The position numbers and the translations under genes are program-made. The notes under the pieces are model-generated. The model was not told the origin of the DNA and searched no databases. It saw nothing but the letters and a program-made list of their open reading frames with translations. Positions 9,307 to 18,201 of a DNA stretch of 64,000 nt are shown one piece after another. Location of the stretch: assembly GCF_003074055.1 (NCBI RefSeq), contig NZ_CP029043.1:2286501-2350500 (forward strand), read 5' to 3'. How positions within the stretch are numbered: position 1 is the stretch's first letter; each line of letters begins with the position of its first letter. Source of the DNA: Streptomyces nigra. Its GTDB lineage: Bacteria > Actinomycetota > Actinomycetes > Streptomycetales > Streptomycetaceae.

Positions 9307-10749
9307 GTGGATCGCACCGCCCAACTCACCGCGCTGCGCGCGGCACCTGACATCGCATACGATCCACCCCCCGACGCGGCCTCCGCGCACGTCAGGGCCG
9401 CTCGTGTGCTCGCGGACAACTGGACCGGCGGCTCCACGGTGCCCGCCCGCAGTCTGTATCCCCACCAGTGGTCCTGGGACTCGGCGTTCATCGCGATCGG
9501 GCTGCGGCACGTCTCGCCGTTACGGGCGCAGACCGAGCTGGAGACGCTGCTCGGCGCCCAGTGGGGCGACGGGCGGATCCCGCACATCGTGTTCAACCCC
9601 TCCGTCCCGCTCGACGCGTACTTCCCGAGCCCCGACTTCTGGCGCTCCTCCACCGCGGGGCGCGCGGCGGGCGCCCCGCGCACCGTACAGACCTCCGGCA
9701 TCGTGCAACCACCGGTGCACGCCCTCGCGGCCTGGCTGGTGCACCGCGCGGACCCCGGGCTGTCCCGGGCGCGCGGCTTCCTCACCCGGGTGTATCCCCG
9801 GCTGGCCGCCTGGCACCGCTATCTGCTGCACCGCCGCGACCTGGGCGGCGGCGGGCTCGCGTCCGTCGTCCACCCCTGGGAGCAGGGCATGGACAACAGC
9901 CCGGCCTGGGACGCCCCGCTCGCCCGGGTCACCCCGGCCCCGTCCCGTACGTTCCGCCGCGCCGACCTCGACCACGGCTCGCCCGAGGACCGTCCGACGG
10001 ACCTGGACTACGGGCGGTACGTACGGCTGGCCGCCGACTACCGGGACGGCGGATACGCCGACGGGGGCGGGGAGTTCGCCGTCGAGGACCCGGCGTTCAA
10101 CGCCCTGCTGATCGCCTCCGAGCAGGCGCTCGCCCGGATCGCGCGGGAGCTGGGCGCGACCGGTTCGGCCCGGCAGGCGCGCGCCGAGCGGCTGACGGCG
10201 GCCCTGATCGAGCGGACCTGGGACCCGGCCCGCGGGATCTTCCTCTGCCGCGATGTGCGCGGCGGCGAGCTGATCCCCGAGCGCTGTGTGTCCGGGCTGA
10301 TCCCCCTGCTGCTGCCCACGCTGCCCCGGGACATCGCCGGCCGTCTGGTGCGCACGGCCCACGGCCCGCACTTCGGTCTCGGCGGCACCACCCGCCTCGC
10401 CCCGTCCTACGACCTCCTCGGCGAGGCCTTCGACCCGCACCGCTACTGGCGCGGCCCGGCCTGGTTCAACACCGGCTGGCTGCTGGAGCGCGGCCTGCGT
10501 GTACACGGCGAGCATCAGCGGGCCGGCGCGCTGCGCGCCGCGCTGCTGGAGCTGGCCGTCGCCTCCGACTTCGCCGAGTACGTCGACCCGTACACCGGCG
10601 CGGCCTGCGGGGCCACCGGCTTCGGCTGGACGGCCGCGCTCACCCTCGACCTGCTGCACGACGACACGCCCCCTGCCGGGGACGTCGCCGTCGGGGAGGC
10701 CGGGGACATCGAGGAGTTCAAGGGAGTCAAGGGAGGGGACCGGGGATGA
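9307..10749 (+). CDS. GH63-like (MGH1-type) glycoside hydrolase
   Basis: A 480-residue (alpha/alpha)6-barrel glycosidase of the mannosylglycerate-hydrolase/GH63 type. Seen: HQWSWDSAF, WGDGRIPHIVFNP, HPWEQGMDNSPAWD with the acidic residue after HPW, EDPAFNALLIASEQALARIA and RYWRGPAWFNTGWLLERGL. It probably acts in the cytoplasm on alpha-glucosides or mannosides; no signal peptide. The GTG start has GGGGAG upstream. Its stop overlaps the ATG of the next gene (ATGA), so the two are co-translated. Codon 72 is TTA (9520-9522), a rare codon in Streptomyces, implying bldA-dependent translation. Exact substrate unknown. Confidence 0.8.
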   Translation: MDRTAQLTALRAAPDIAYDPPPDAASAHVRAARVLADNWTGGSTVPARSLYPHQWSWDSAFIAIGLRHVSPLRAQTELETLLGAQWGDGRIPHIVFNPSVPLDAYFPSPDFWRSSTAGRAAGAPRTVQTSGIVQPPVHALAAWLVHRADPGLSRARGFLTRVYPRLAAWHRYLLHRRDLGGGGLASVVHPWEQGMDNSPAWDAPLARVTPAPSRTFRRADLDHGSPEDRPTDLDYGRYVRLAADYRDGGYADGGGEFAVEDPAFNALLIASEQALARIARELGATGSARQARAERLTAALIERTWDPARGIFLCRDVRGGELIPERCVSGLIPLLLPTLPRDIAGRLVRTAHGPHFGLGGTTRLAPSYDLLGEAFDPHRYWRGPAWFNTGWLLERGLRVHGEHQRAGALRAALLELAVASDFAEYVDPYTGAACGATGFGWTAALTLDLLHDDTPPAGDVAVGEAGDIEEFKGVKGGDRG

Positions 10750-12686
10750 CGGACCGGCATCATCTGCTCGTGTACGGGGGGACGTTCGCCGCCGTCGGCG
10801 ACGGCGGGGACATCAGCGGGGTACGGAGCACCGGGTCCCCGGACGGCTTGTTCGTCCGCGACGCCCGGCATCTCAGCCGCTGGCAGCTGACTGTGGACGG
10901 GGCCGTGCCCGAGGCGCTGAGCCCGGTCGCGGAGGGGGACACCGCGCGCTGTGTCCTGGTCCCGCGCGGTGGGCGGTCCGAGCCGCCCGCGTACACGGTC
11001 TTCCGTGAACAGGCCGTCGGGGACGGCTCGTTCGTCGAGTGCCTGCGCGTGACCAGCAACCGTCCCGTGCCGACGACGATCCATCTGGCGGTCACCGCGG
11101 ACGCCGACTTCGCCGACCAGTTCGAACTGCGCTCCGACCACCGCACGTATGTGAAGTCCGGCCTCACCCGGTCCCGCCGAGTCCTCGACCACGGCGTGGA
11201 GTTCGGCTACCGGCGCGGCGCCTGGAAGTCGTCGACGACCGTGTCGGCCGACCCGGACCCGGACGCCGTCGAGGAGACCGGGACCGGCGCCCGCCGCCTG
11301 GTGTGGGCGCTGGACCTGGAGCCGCACGGCACGAGCGAGCTGACCCTGCGGGTGATCGCCCGACCGCACGGGGACCGGCGGGCGCTGCGCGTGCCCCGCT
11401 CCCCCGCCGCGCTCGCCGGTCAACTCCTCGAGCGGGAGAACGAGTTCGTGGAGGGCGTGGCCTTCCCGACCGGCTGGCCCGAGCTGGCCGCCGCCTGTGC
11501 GCGGGGCCTCGGGGACCTGGCCGCGCTCCAGGTCCCGGCGACCGGCCTCGACGGGGAGGAGCTGCGGGTGCCCGCGGCCGGTGCCCCCTGGTTCCTGACG
11601 CTGCTGGGCCGGGACGCCCTGCTGACCTCGCTGTTCGCACTGCCGTACCACCCGCGTCCGGCGGCCGCCGTGCTGTCCGTCCTGGCCGCGACGCAGGCGA
11701 CGACGACCGACGCCGAGTCCGTGGCGCAGCCCGGCAAGATCGTGCACGAGGTGCGGCACGGCGAGCTGGCCCACTTCGGGCAGGTCCCGTACGCCCGTTA
11801 CTACGGTTCGGTCGACGCCACGCCCCTCTTCCTGGTCGTCCTCGGCGCGTATGTGGAGCAGACCGGGGACATCGCGCTGGCCCGGCGTCTGGAGCCGCAC
11901 GCCCGCGCGGCGGTCGGCTGGATGCTGGACCACGGCGGGCTGACCTCGCGCGGCTATCTGGTGTACCGGGCGGACCGGGGCGGCCTCGCCAACCAGAACT
12001 GGAAGGACTCCCCCGGCGCCATCTGTTCCGCCGACGGGACCCGGCCCGGCGGCCCGGTGATGGCGGCGGGCGCCCAGGGCTACGCGTACGACGCCCTGCG
12101 CCGTACGGCGGTCCTCGCGCGCACGGTGTGGGCCGACGAGACGTACGCGGCGCTGCTGGAGCAGGCGGCCGGTGATCTGCGGGACCGCTTCCAGCGGGAC
12201 TTCTGGATGCGGGAGCACGACTTCCCGGCACTGGCCCTCGACGGCGACGGCAACCCGCTGGACGCGCTGGCCTCGGACGCCGGGCATCTGCTGTGGTCGG
12301 GGCTGCTGGACAAGGAGTACGGGGAGGCGGTGGGCCGGCGGCTGCTGGAGCCGGACTTCTTCTCGGGCTGGGGGGTGCGCACGCTGGCCGCGGGCCAGGC
12401 GGCCTACCATCCGCTCTCCTACCACCGGGGTTCGGTCTGGCCGCACGACAACGCGCTGATCGCCCTGGGGCTGGCCCGCTACGGGCTGCACGACGAGGCC
12501 CGCACGGTCGCGCACGGGCTCGTGGACGCGGCGACGGCGACCGGTCACCGGCTGCCGGAGGTGATCGCGGGCTACGGCCGCGACACGCACCCGGCGGGCC
12601 CGGTGCCGTACCCGCACGCGTGTGTCCGCGAATCCCGGTCGGCGGCGGCCCCGCTGGCTCTGCTCACGGCGGTCGGCGGCGCGTAG
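10746..12686 (+). CDS. Amylo-alpha-1,6-glucosidase-like (glycogen-debranching family) protein
   Basis: A 646-residue protein with an N-terminal debranching beta-domain (residues about 15-220: GVRSTGSPDGLFVRDARHLSRW onward) and a C-terminal (alpha/alpha)6 barrel (GAPWFLTLLGRDALLTSLFAL, NQNWKDSP, YHRGSVWPHDNALIALGLARYG). These are the marks of the amylo-alpha-1,6-glucosidase family, which hydrolyses alpha-linked side branches. It overlaps the upstream GH63-like gene by four bases and should form one operon under the divergent ROK regulator. No signal peptide, so it likely works on imported oligosaccharides. The C-terminal coding bases are duplicated beyond the stop. Confidence 0.82.
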   Translation: MTDRHHLLVYGGTFAAVGDGGDISGVRSTGSPDGLFVRDARHLSRWQLTVDGAVPEALSPVAEGDTARCVLVPRGGRSEPPAYTVFREQAVGDGSFVECLRVTSNRPVPTTIHLAVTADADFADQFELRSDHRTYVKSGLTRSRRVLDHGVEFGYRRGAWKSSTTVSADPDPDAVEETGTGARRLVWALDLEPHGTSELTLRVIARPHGDRRALRVPRSPAALAGQLLERENEFVEGVAFPTGWPELAAACARGLGDLAALQVPATGLDGEELRVPAAGAPWFLTLLGRDALLTSLFALPYHPRPAAAVLSVLAATQATTTDAESVAQPGKIVHEVRHGELAHFGQVPYARYYGSVDATPLFLVVLGAYVEQTGDIALARRLEPHARAAVGWMLDHGGLTSRGYLVYRADRGGLANQNWKDSPGAICSADGTRPGGPVMAAGAQGYAYDALRRTAVLARTVWADETYAALLEQAAGDLRDRFQRDFWMREHDFPALALDGDGNPLDALASDAGHLLWSGLLDKEYGEAVGRRLLEPDFFSGWGVRTLAAGQAAYHPLSYHRGSVWPHDNALIALGLARYGLHDEARTVAHGLVDAATATGHRLPEVIAGYGRDTHPAGPVPYPHACVRESRSAAAPLALLTAVGGA

Positions 12687-12778
12687 GCGCGTTCACGCGC
12701 TCTTCGCAGGGACCCCGTTGGCTCTGCTCAAGGCGGTCGGCAGCGCGTAGGACGCGGTTCACGCGCTGTTCGCCGGGT
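12649..12778. repeat. 64-bp imperfect tandem duplication of a gene 3' end
   Basis: Copy 1 (12649-12712) contains the last codons of the debranching-family gene (PLALLTAVGGA and stop). Copy 2 (12713 to about 12778) repeats it with a few changes (would read PLALLKAVGSA and stop) and lies wholly outside the gene. The offset is not a multiple of three and the stop is kept in both copies. Confidence 0.88.
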
Positions 12779-12892
12779 CGGGGCCCGGTCGTCTGAACGG
12801 AGCCGCCCACCCGCCCGTACGGAACGACGGCGGATCCGGACCCCCACGCCGGGTCCGCCACCCCACCGGGTTTCGTACGGAAGGACCTTCGG

Positions 12893-14659
12893 GTGCCCGT
12901 CTTCATACGCCGTGGCCGACCGCACCGCCCCGACGACGAGACCGAGCCGGTGGGGGCGGCCGGAGAGGACGCCCCCGGTGCCGTCTCCCGGCTCGCCCGG
13001 CTCGGTGCCTGGCGCACCCGGTACCCCCTGGCCGCCCAGGGCCTGAGCCGGTCGCTCACCGCGCTCGCCGCGCTGCTCGTGATCGGCGCGCTGCTTCTGC
13101 CGAACACGCTGCCCGGGCTGCGGCCGGACCGGTTCGTCCGGATCCCGGCGGAGGCGATCCTCGGTGTCGCGGTGCTGGTCCTCCTGCCCCGGCGGCCACG
13201 GCTGGTGGCGGCGGTCGTGTACGGGGTGGGGCTGGCCGTGGTGACCCTGCTGAACCTGCTCGACATGGGGTTCAACGAATACCTGGGGCGGGGCTTCAAC
13301 GCCGCGCTGGACTGGGACCTGCTGCCCGACGCCAAGGCGTATGTCGCCGACACGCTCGGCAGCGGTGTGGCGACCGGTGCCGCGGTCGGCACCGCCGTCC
13401 TGGCGCTGCTGCTGATGGCGGTGCTGTCGGCGGCGACGGTCCGGCTGGCGAATCTGCTGGCCCGGCACCGGGTCCGGGCCGGCCGGGGCGCGCTCGTCGC
13501 CGGCGCGGTGTGGGTCCTCTGCACCGCGCTCGGCCTGCAGCTGGCGGGCCTGCCGGTGGCCTCCGACCGGGCGGCCGGGGCGCTCAAGGTCCACACGATG
13601 CGTACGGTGCAGTCGCTGCGGGACGAGGCCGCGTTCGCCGAGACGGCCAAGGCGGACACGTTCGGGAACACGCCGCCCGACCAGTTGCTGCCCGCGCTGC
13701 GCGGCAAGGACGTGGTCTTCGCGTTCGTCGAGAGCTACGGCCGCAGCGCCCTGGAGGACCCGGCCATGGCGCCCGGCGTGGGCCGGACCCTCGACAAGCG
13801 CGCCGAGGCGCTGGCGGCGGCCGGCTACCGGGCCCGCAGCGGCTGGCTGACGTCGGCGACGTACGGCGGCAGCAGCTGGCTCGGGCACTCCACGACCATG
13901 TCGGGCCTGTGGATCGACAACCAGCGGCGCTATCGCACGGTGACCGCGGGCGACCATCTCACGCTGACCCGCGCCTTCCAGAAGTCCGGCGCCTGGGACA
14001 CGGTCGGGGTGATGCCGGGTGTGCAGAAGGGCTGGCCGGAGGCGGAGTGGTACGGCCTGGACCGGGTGTACGACGCGTTCGATCTCGGGTATCGCGGGCC
14101 CAAGTTCAGCTGGTCGACCATGCCCGACCAGTACGCCCTGGAGGCGTTCGAGCGGAAGGTGCACGGCCGTCCGCACGACCGGCCGCTGATGTCGTTCGTC
14201 ATCCTGACGTCCAGCCATCAGCCGTGGGCGCCGATCCCGAGGATGGTCGATTGGGAGGACGTCGGCGACGGCTCGGTGTTCGGGCCGATCGAGAAGGCGG
14301 GCCGCAGACCGGCGGACATCCTCACGAACACCACTGAATCCCGGAAGGAGTACGGCCGGTCGATCCAGTACTCGGTCACCAGCCTGACGCAGTGGCTGGA
14401 GCGCTACGGGACCAAGGACACCGTGCTGGTCTTCCTCGGCGACCACCAGCCGATCGCCCGGGTCAGCGGCGAGCGGGCCAGCCGTGATGTGCCGATCTCG
14501 GTGGTGGCGAAGGACCCCGAGGTGCTGGAGAAGATCGACGGCTGGCGCTGGACGGAGGGTCTGAAGCCCGCGAAGGACGCCCCGGTGTGGCGGATGGACG
14601 CCTTCCGAGACCGCTTCCTGACGGCGTTCGGCTCGACCCCGCACCCGTCGAAGGGCTGA
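12893..14659 (+). CDS. LTA-synthase-like membrane sulfatase/phosphotransferase
   Basis: A 588-residue membrane protein. About five helices in residues 50-220 (for example LTALAALLVIGALLL, LVAAVVYGVGLAVVTLLNLL, AVGTAVLALLLMAVLSA) precede an extracellular alkaline-phosphatase-superfamily domain. Metal- and nucleophile-site candidates: FAFVESYGRS (Glu), SWLGHSTTMSG (Thr), TSSHQPW (His) and FLGDHQPIA (Asp-His). This is the layout of lipoteichoic-acid synthases and phosphoglycerol transferases; in Streptomyces the polymer handled is not known. GTG start with GGAAGGAC upstream. It converges on dusB. Confidence 0.8.
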   Translation: MPVFIRRGRPHRPDDETEPVGAAGEDAPGAVSRLARLGAWRTRYPLAAQGLSRSLTALAALLVIGALLLPNTLPGLRPDRFVRIPAEAILGVAVLVLLPRRPRLVAAVVYGVGLAVVTLLNLLDMGFNEYLGRGFNAALDWDLLPDAKAYVADTLGSGVATGAAVGTAVLALLLMAVLSAATVRLANLLARHRVRAGRGALVAGAVWVLCTALGLQLAGLPVASDRAAGALKVHTMRTVQSLRDEAAFAETAKADTFGNTPPDQLLPALRGKDVVFAFVESYGRSALEDPAMAPGVGRTLDKRAEALAAAGYRARSGWLTSATYGGSSWLGHSTTMSGLWIDNQRRYRTVTAGDHLTLTRAFQKSGAWDTVGVMPGVQKGWPEAEWYGLDRVYDAFDLGYRGPKFSWSTMPDQYALEAFERKVHGRPHDRPLMSFVILTSSHQPWAPIPRMVDWEDVGDGSVFGPIEKAGRRPADILTNTTESRKEYGRSIQYSVTSLTQWLERYGTKDTVLVFLGDHQPIARVSGERASRDVPISVVAKDPEVLEKIDGWRWTEGLKPAKDAPVWRMDAFRDRFLTAFGSTPHPSKG

Positions 14660-14673
14660 CCCCGAGGGGCCGG

Positions 14674-15816
14674 TCAGCCGCCGGAGGTGTCCAGCTCGGC
14701 GTCCTCGCCCACGCCCGCGCAGTCGTACGGGTCCTTCAGCCAGCCGTCCGGCAGGACCACCCGGTTGTTGCCGGACGTACGGCCGCGGGGGCCGTCGGCG
14801 CCGGTGGGCCAGGGCTGGTCCAGGTCCAGCTCGTCCAGGCCCGCGCGCAGCTCGGCCAGCGAGGAGGTGATAGCGAGGCGCTTGCGCATCTCGGAGCCGA
14901 CGGCGAAGCCCTTGAGGTACCAGGCGACGTGCTTGCGGAAGTCGATGACGCCCCGCGACTCCTCCCCGATCCACTCGCCGAGGAGAGTGGCGTGCCGGAC
15001 CATGACGTCGGCGACCTCGCGCAGGGACGGGCGGGCGATGTCCTCGGTGCGGCCCTCGAAGGCGGCGACCAGGTCGGCGAAGAGCCACGGCCGCCCCAGG
15101 CATCCGCGCCCCACCACGACGCCGTCGCAACCGGTCTCGCGCACCATCCGCAGCGCGTCCTCGGCGGACCAGATGTCGCCGTTGCCGAGGACGGGGATCT
15201 CCGGGACGTGCTCCTTCAGCCGGGCGATGGCGTCCCAGTCGGCGGTGCCGCCGTAGTGCTGGGCGGCGGTGCGGCCGTGCAGGGCGATCGCGGTGACGCC
15301 CTCCTCGACGGCGATCCGGCCGGCGTCGAGGTAGGTGATGTGGTCGTCGTCGATGCCCTTGCGCATCTTCATGGTGACGGGCAGGTCACCGGCCCCGCTG
15401 ACGGCCTCCCGCAGGATGGCGCGCAGCAGGTTCCGCTTGTACGGCAGCGCGGAGCCGCCGCCCTTGCGGGTCACCTTCGGCACGGGGCACCCGAAGTTCA
15501 GGTCGATGTGGTCGGCGAGGTCCTCCTCCGCGATCATGCGGACGGCCTTGCCGACGGTGGCGGGGTCGACGCCGTACAACTGGATCGACCGCGGCTTCTC
15601 ACTCTCGTCGAAGTGGATCAGCTGCATGGTCTTCTCGTTGCGCTCGACCAGCGCCCGGGTGGTGATCATCTCGCTGACGAACAGCCCTTTGCCGCCGGAG
15701 AACTCCCTGCACAGGGTACGGAAGGGCGCGTTGGTGATCCCGGCCATGGGGGCCAGGACGACGGGCGGCTGGACGGTGTGCGGGCCGATCTGCACGGGCG
15801 GGGCGGTCGTGGGCAT
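14674..15816 (-). CDS. dusB: tRNA-dihydrouridine synthase
   Basis: A 380-residue FMN-dependent enzyme that reduces specific uridines in tRNA D-loops. It starts with the flavin barrel strand VVLAPMAGITNAPFRTLCREF and has the catalytic Cys in LNFGCPVPKVTRKGGGSAL, RKGIDDD, ALHGRTAAQHY, PVLGNGDIW and GRGCLGRPWLF. The C-terminal helical tRNA-binding domain follows. Length and motifs fit the DusB family. The ATG at 15816 is taken; the ribosome site is weak. Confidence 0.93.
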   Translation of the reverse strand: MPTTAPPVQIGPHTVQPPVVLAPMAGITNAPFRTLCREFSGGKGLFVSEMITTRALVERNEKTMQLIHFDESEKPRSIQLYGVDPATVGKAVRMIAEEDLADHIDLNFGCPVPKVTRKGGGSALPYKRNLLRAILREAVSGAGDLPVTMKMRKGIDDDHITYLDAGRIAVEEGVTAIALHGRTAAQHYGGTADWDAIARLKEHVPEIPVLGNGDIWSAEDALRMVRETGCDGVVVGRGCLGRPWLFADLVAAFEGRTEDIARPSLREVADVMVRHATLLGEWIGEESRGVIDFRKHVAWYLKGFAVGSEMRKRLAITSSLAELRAGLDELDLDQPWPTGADGPRGRTSGNNRVVLPDGWLKDPYDCAGVGEDAELDTSGG

Positions 15817-15865
15817 CCACCCATTGTCGCGTACGCCGGAGGGTGCGGATGGATGCCCTGGTCAT

Positions 15866-15880
15866 TAGTTAGACGCACTA
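15866..15880. promoter_or_regulatory. Short dyad upstream of the DHA2 exporter
   Basis: TAGT-N7-ACTA within TTAGTTAGACGCACTATTG, 26 bases before the exporter ATG, in an AT-rich pocket. It may be an operator for a TetR- or MarR-type repressor, but no such gene adjoins it. Confidence 0.35.
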
Positions 15881-15905
15881 TTGAAATCGGCGTACGCTGG
15901 TCCGC

Positions 15906-17351
15906 ATGCCCGAGCCGTCCCACCGCCGACGCCTGCTGATCCTCGCGATCTGCTGTATGAGCCTGCTGATCGTGAGCCTCGACAACACGGCGCTCAACGT
16001 CGCCCTCCCCGCGCTCCAGAGCGATCTCCACGCGAGCACCTCGGGCCTGCAGTGGACGATCGACGCGTACACCCTCGTACTCGCCTCGCTGCTGATGCTG
16101 GCGGGCTCGACGGCGGACCGGATCGGCCGCAAGCGGGTCTTCATGGCGGGTCTGGTCGTCTTCACGATCGGCTCGGCCCTGTGCTCGCTGGCGCCCGGCC
16201 TGAACTCGCTGATCGTCTTCCGGATGGTGCAGGCCGTGGGCGGGTCGATGCTCAACCCGGTCGCCATGTCGATCATCACCAACACCTTCACCAACCCGCG
16301 TGAGCGGGCGCGGGCCATCGGGGTGTGGGGCGCGGTGGTCGGCATCTCCATGGCGGCCGGACCGCTGATCGGGGGCCTGCTCGTGGAGACGGTCGGCTGG
16401 CGGGCGATCTTCTGGGTCAATCTGCCGGTGGGGCTCGCGGCGCTGCTGCTGACGCTGCGCTTCGTGCCCGAGTCCCGGGCCGCGAAGGCACGCCGCGCGG
16501 ACCCGGTCGGGCAGGTGCTGGTCATGCTGCTGTTCGGCTCGCTGACCTACGCGATCATCGAGGCGCCGACCGCTCCGGCCGCCGAGGTCCTGGTCTTCGG
16601 CGGTCTGGCCCTGGCGGCCCTGGTCGGCCTCCTCGTCCATGAACCCCGCCGCGCCGAGCCGCTGATCGATCTGCGGTTCTTCCGCTCGGCGCCGTTCAGC
16701 GGGGCGACGGTGATCGCGGTCAGCGCGTTCGCCGCGCTCGGCGGCTTCCTGTTCCTGTCGACGCTGTATCTGCAGAACGTCCGCGGCCTGGACGCCCTGC
16801 ACGCGGGCCTGTGGATGCTCCCGATGGCCGCACTGTGCTTCGTGTGCGCGCCGCTGGCCGGGCGGGTGGTCGGCAACCGGGGTCCACGGCTGCCGCTGCT
16901 GATGGCCGGGGCGTCGATGACGGCGTCCGGCGTCCTCTTCGCGGCGTTCGAGGCGGAGACCTCCAACGTCACCCTCGTCCTCGGCTACATCCTCTTCGGG
17001 CTCGGCTTCGGCTTCGTGAACGCCCCGATCACCAACACGGCGGTGTCCGGCATGCCCCGCGCCCAGGCGGGCGTCGCCGCCGCCGTCGCCTCCACCAGCC
17101 GCCAGCTCGGCCAGGCCCTCGGCGTCGCCGTGATCGGCGCGGTCCTCGCCTCCGGCATCGGCACGGCCGCCTACCGCACCGCCTTCGTCACGGCGGCCCG
17201 CCCCGCCTGGTGGATCGTCGCGGCCTGCGGCGCCCTGGTTCTCCTGGTGGGCCTCCTGACGACGGGCACTTGGGCCCGTACGACGGCGGCCCGTACGGCG
17301 GATTCGCTGGAGACCCCGGAGACGCGGGAGTCCGCCCGGGCCGAGGCATAG
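15906..17351 (+). CDS. DHA2-family MFS drug-type exporter
   Basis: A 481-residue, 14-helix major facilitator. Helix 1 carries LDNTALNVALPALQ, the loop between helices 2 and 3 has GSTADRIGRKRVF (motif A), followed by RMVQAVGGSMLNP, and helix 5 has GVWGAVVGISMAAGPLIGGLL (motif C of antiporters). These mark proton-coupled multidrug exporters of the DHA2 (EmrB/QacA) group. Substrate unknown. It is divergent from dusB with only 89 bp between them. Confidence 0.9.
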   Translation: MPEPSHRRRLLILAICCMSLLIVSLDNTALNVALPALQSDLHASTSGLQWTIDAYTLVLASLLMLAGSTADRIGRKRVFMAGLVVFTIGSALCSLAPGLNSLIVFRMVQAVGGSMLNPVAMSIITNTFTNPRERARAIGVWGAVVGISMAAGPLIGGLLVETVGWRAIFWVNLPVGLAALLLTLRFVPESRAAKARRADPVGQVLVMLLFGSLTYAIIEAPTAPAAEVLVFGGLALAALVGLLVHEPRRAEPLIDLRFFRSAPFSGATVIAVSAFAALGGFLFLSTLYLQNVRGLDALHAGLWMLPMAALCFVCAPLAGRVVGNRGPRLPLLMAGASMTASGVLFAAFEAETSNVTLVLGYILFGLGFGFVNAPITNTAVSGMPRAQAGVAAAVASTSRQLGQALGVAVIGAVLASGIGTAAYRTAFVTAARPAWWIVAACGALVLLVGLLTTGTWARTTAARTADSLETPETRESARAEA

Positions 17352-17388
17352 CGTTCATCGCGCCCGATTGAAGCCTCAATGACCGGAT

Positions 17389-18201
17389 GTGCAGGGGCTG
17401 TTACTGTTCCGCGCTGCCGATGATCACGAGATCGTCGCACGACCCGGGACCCCGGTCCGACCAGCCGGGGCACTACGGCCTTCGGGGGACACGATCAACA
17501 GCCACGCGCCCAATTCCACACCTCGGTCGGCGCCCGTCCTGCACGCCCGGGACATAGCCCTGGCCTATGGCTCCACGCCGGCCGTGCGGGAGGCGGATCT
17601 CGCGCTCGCGCGAGGGGAGGTCGCGGCGATCACCGGGGCCAGTGGGTCCGGGAAGTCGTCGTTGCTCTACTGCCTCGCCGGGGTGCTGCCCGTGGACCGG
17701 GGCACGATCAGCTTCGAGGGGCGGTCGTTCGCGGAGCTGGACGACGACGGGATCAGCGCGCTGCGCCGGGAGCGGTTCGGGTTCGTCTTCCAGTACGGCG
17801 AGTTGCTGCCCGAGCTGACCATCGAGGAGAACACCGCCCTGCCCCTGCGGCTCGCGGGCCGGCGCAAGCGGCCGGCGCTGCAGGCCGCCGTCGAGGTGCT
17901 CGACCGGCTCGGGATCGCCGATCTGCGGGAGCGGCGGCCCTCCCAGGTGTCGGGCGGCCAGAACCAGCGGGTCGCCGTCGCCCGGGCCCTGGTGCACCGG
18001 CCCGCCGTGGTGTTCGCGGACGAGCCGACCGGCGCCCTCGACAGCGCCAACGCCGGCACGGTCCTCGAGGAGTTCCTCCAGCTGGCCCGCTCGCAGGGCA
18101 CCGCCGTGCTGCTGGTGACCCACGACGCGTCGGTGGCCGCCCGCGCCGACAGCCGCTACGTCATGACCGACGGCGTGCTCGCCCCCGAGGGGTCGGCATG
18201 A
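17389..18201 (+). CDS. ABC transporter ATP-binding protein (MacB/LolD type)
   Basis: Nucleotide-binding subunit of an exporter. Motifs: Walker A GASGSGKSS, Q-loop FVFQYGELLPELT, signature SGGQNQRVAVARAL, Walker B VVFADEPTGALD and the H-loop VTHD. It overlaps the permease start by four bases. The start is unclear. The only regular start in frame upstream is GTG 17389, which adds about 50 atypical residues with a TTA codon at position 5. The best ribosome site, GGGGGA at 17484-17489, sits before ATC at 17494, from which the natural-looking N-terminus would run. Either a rare ATC start is used or an original ATG has mutated. Confidence 0.85.
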   Translation: MQGLLLFRAADDHEIVARPGTPVRPAGALRPSGDTINSHAPNSTPRSAPVLHARDIALAYGSTPAVREADLALARGEVAAITGASGSGKSSLLYCLAGVLPVDRGTISFEGRSFAELDDDGISALRRERFGFVFQYGELLPELTIEENTALPLRLAGRRKRPALQAAVEVLDRLGIADLRERRPSQVSGGQNQRVAVARALVHRPAVVFADEPTGALDSANAGTVLEEFLQLARSQGTAVLLVTHDASVAARADSRYVMTDGVLAPEGSA

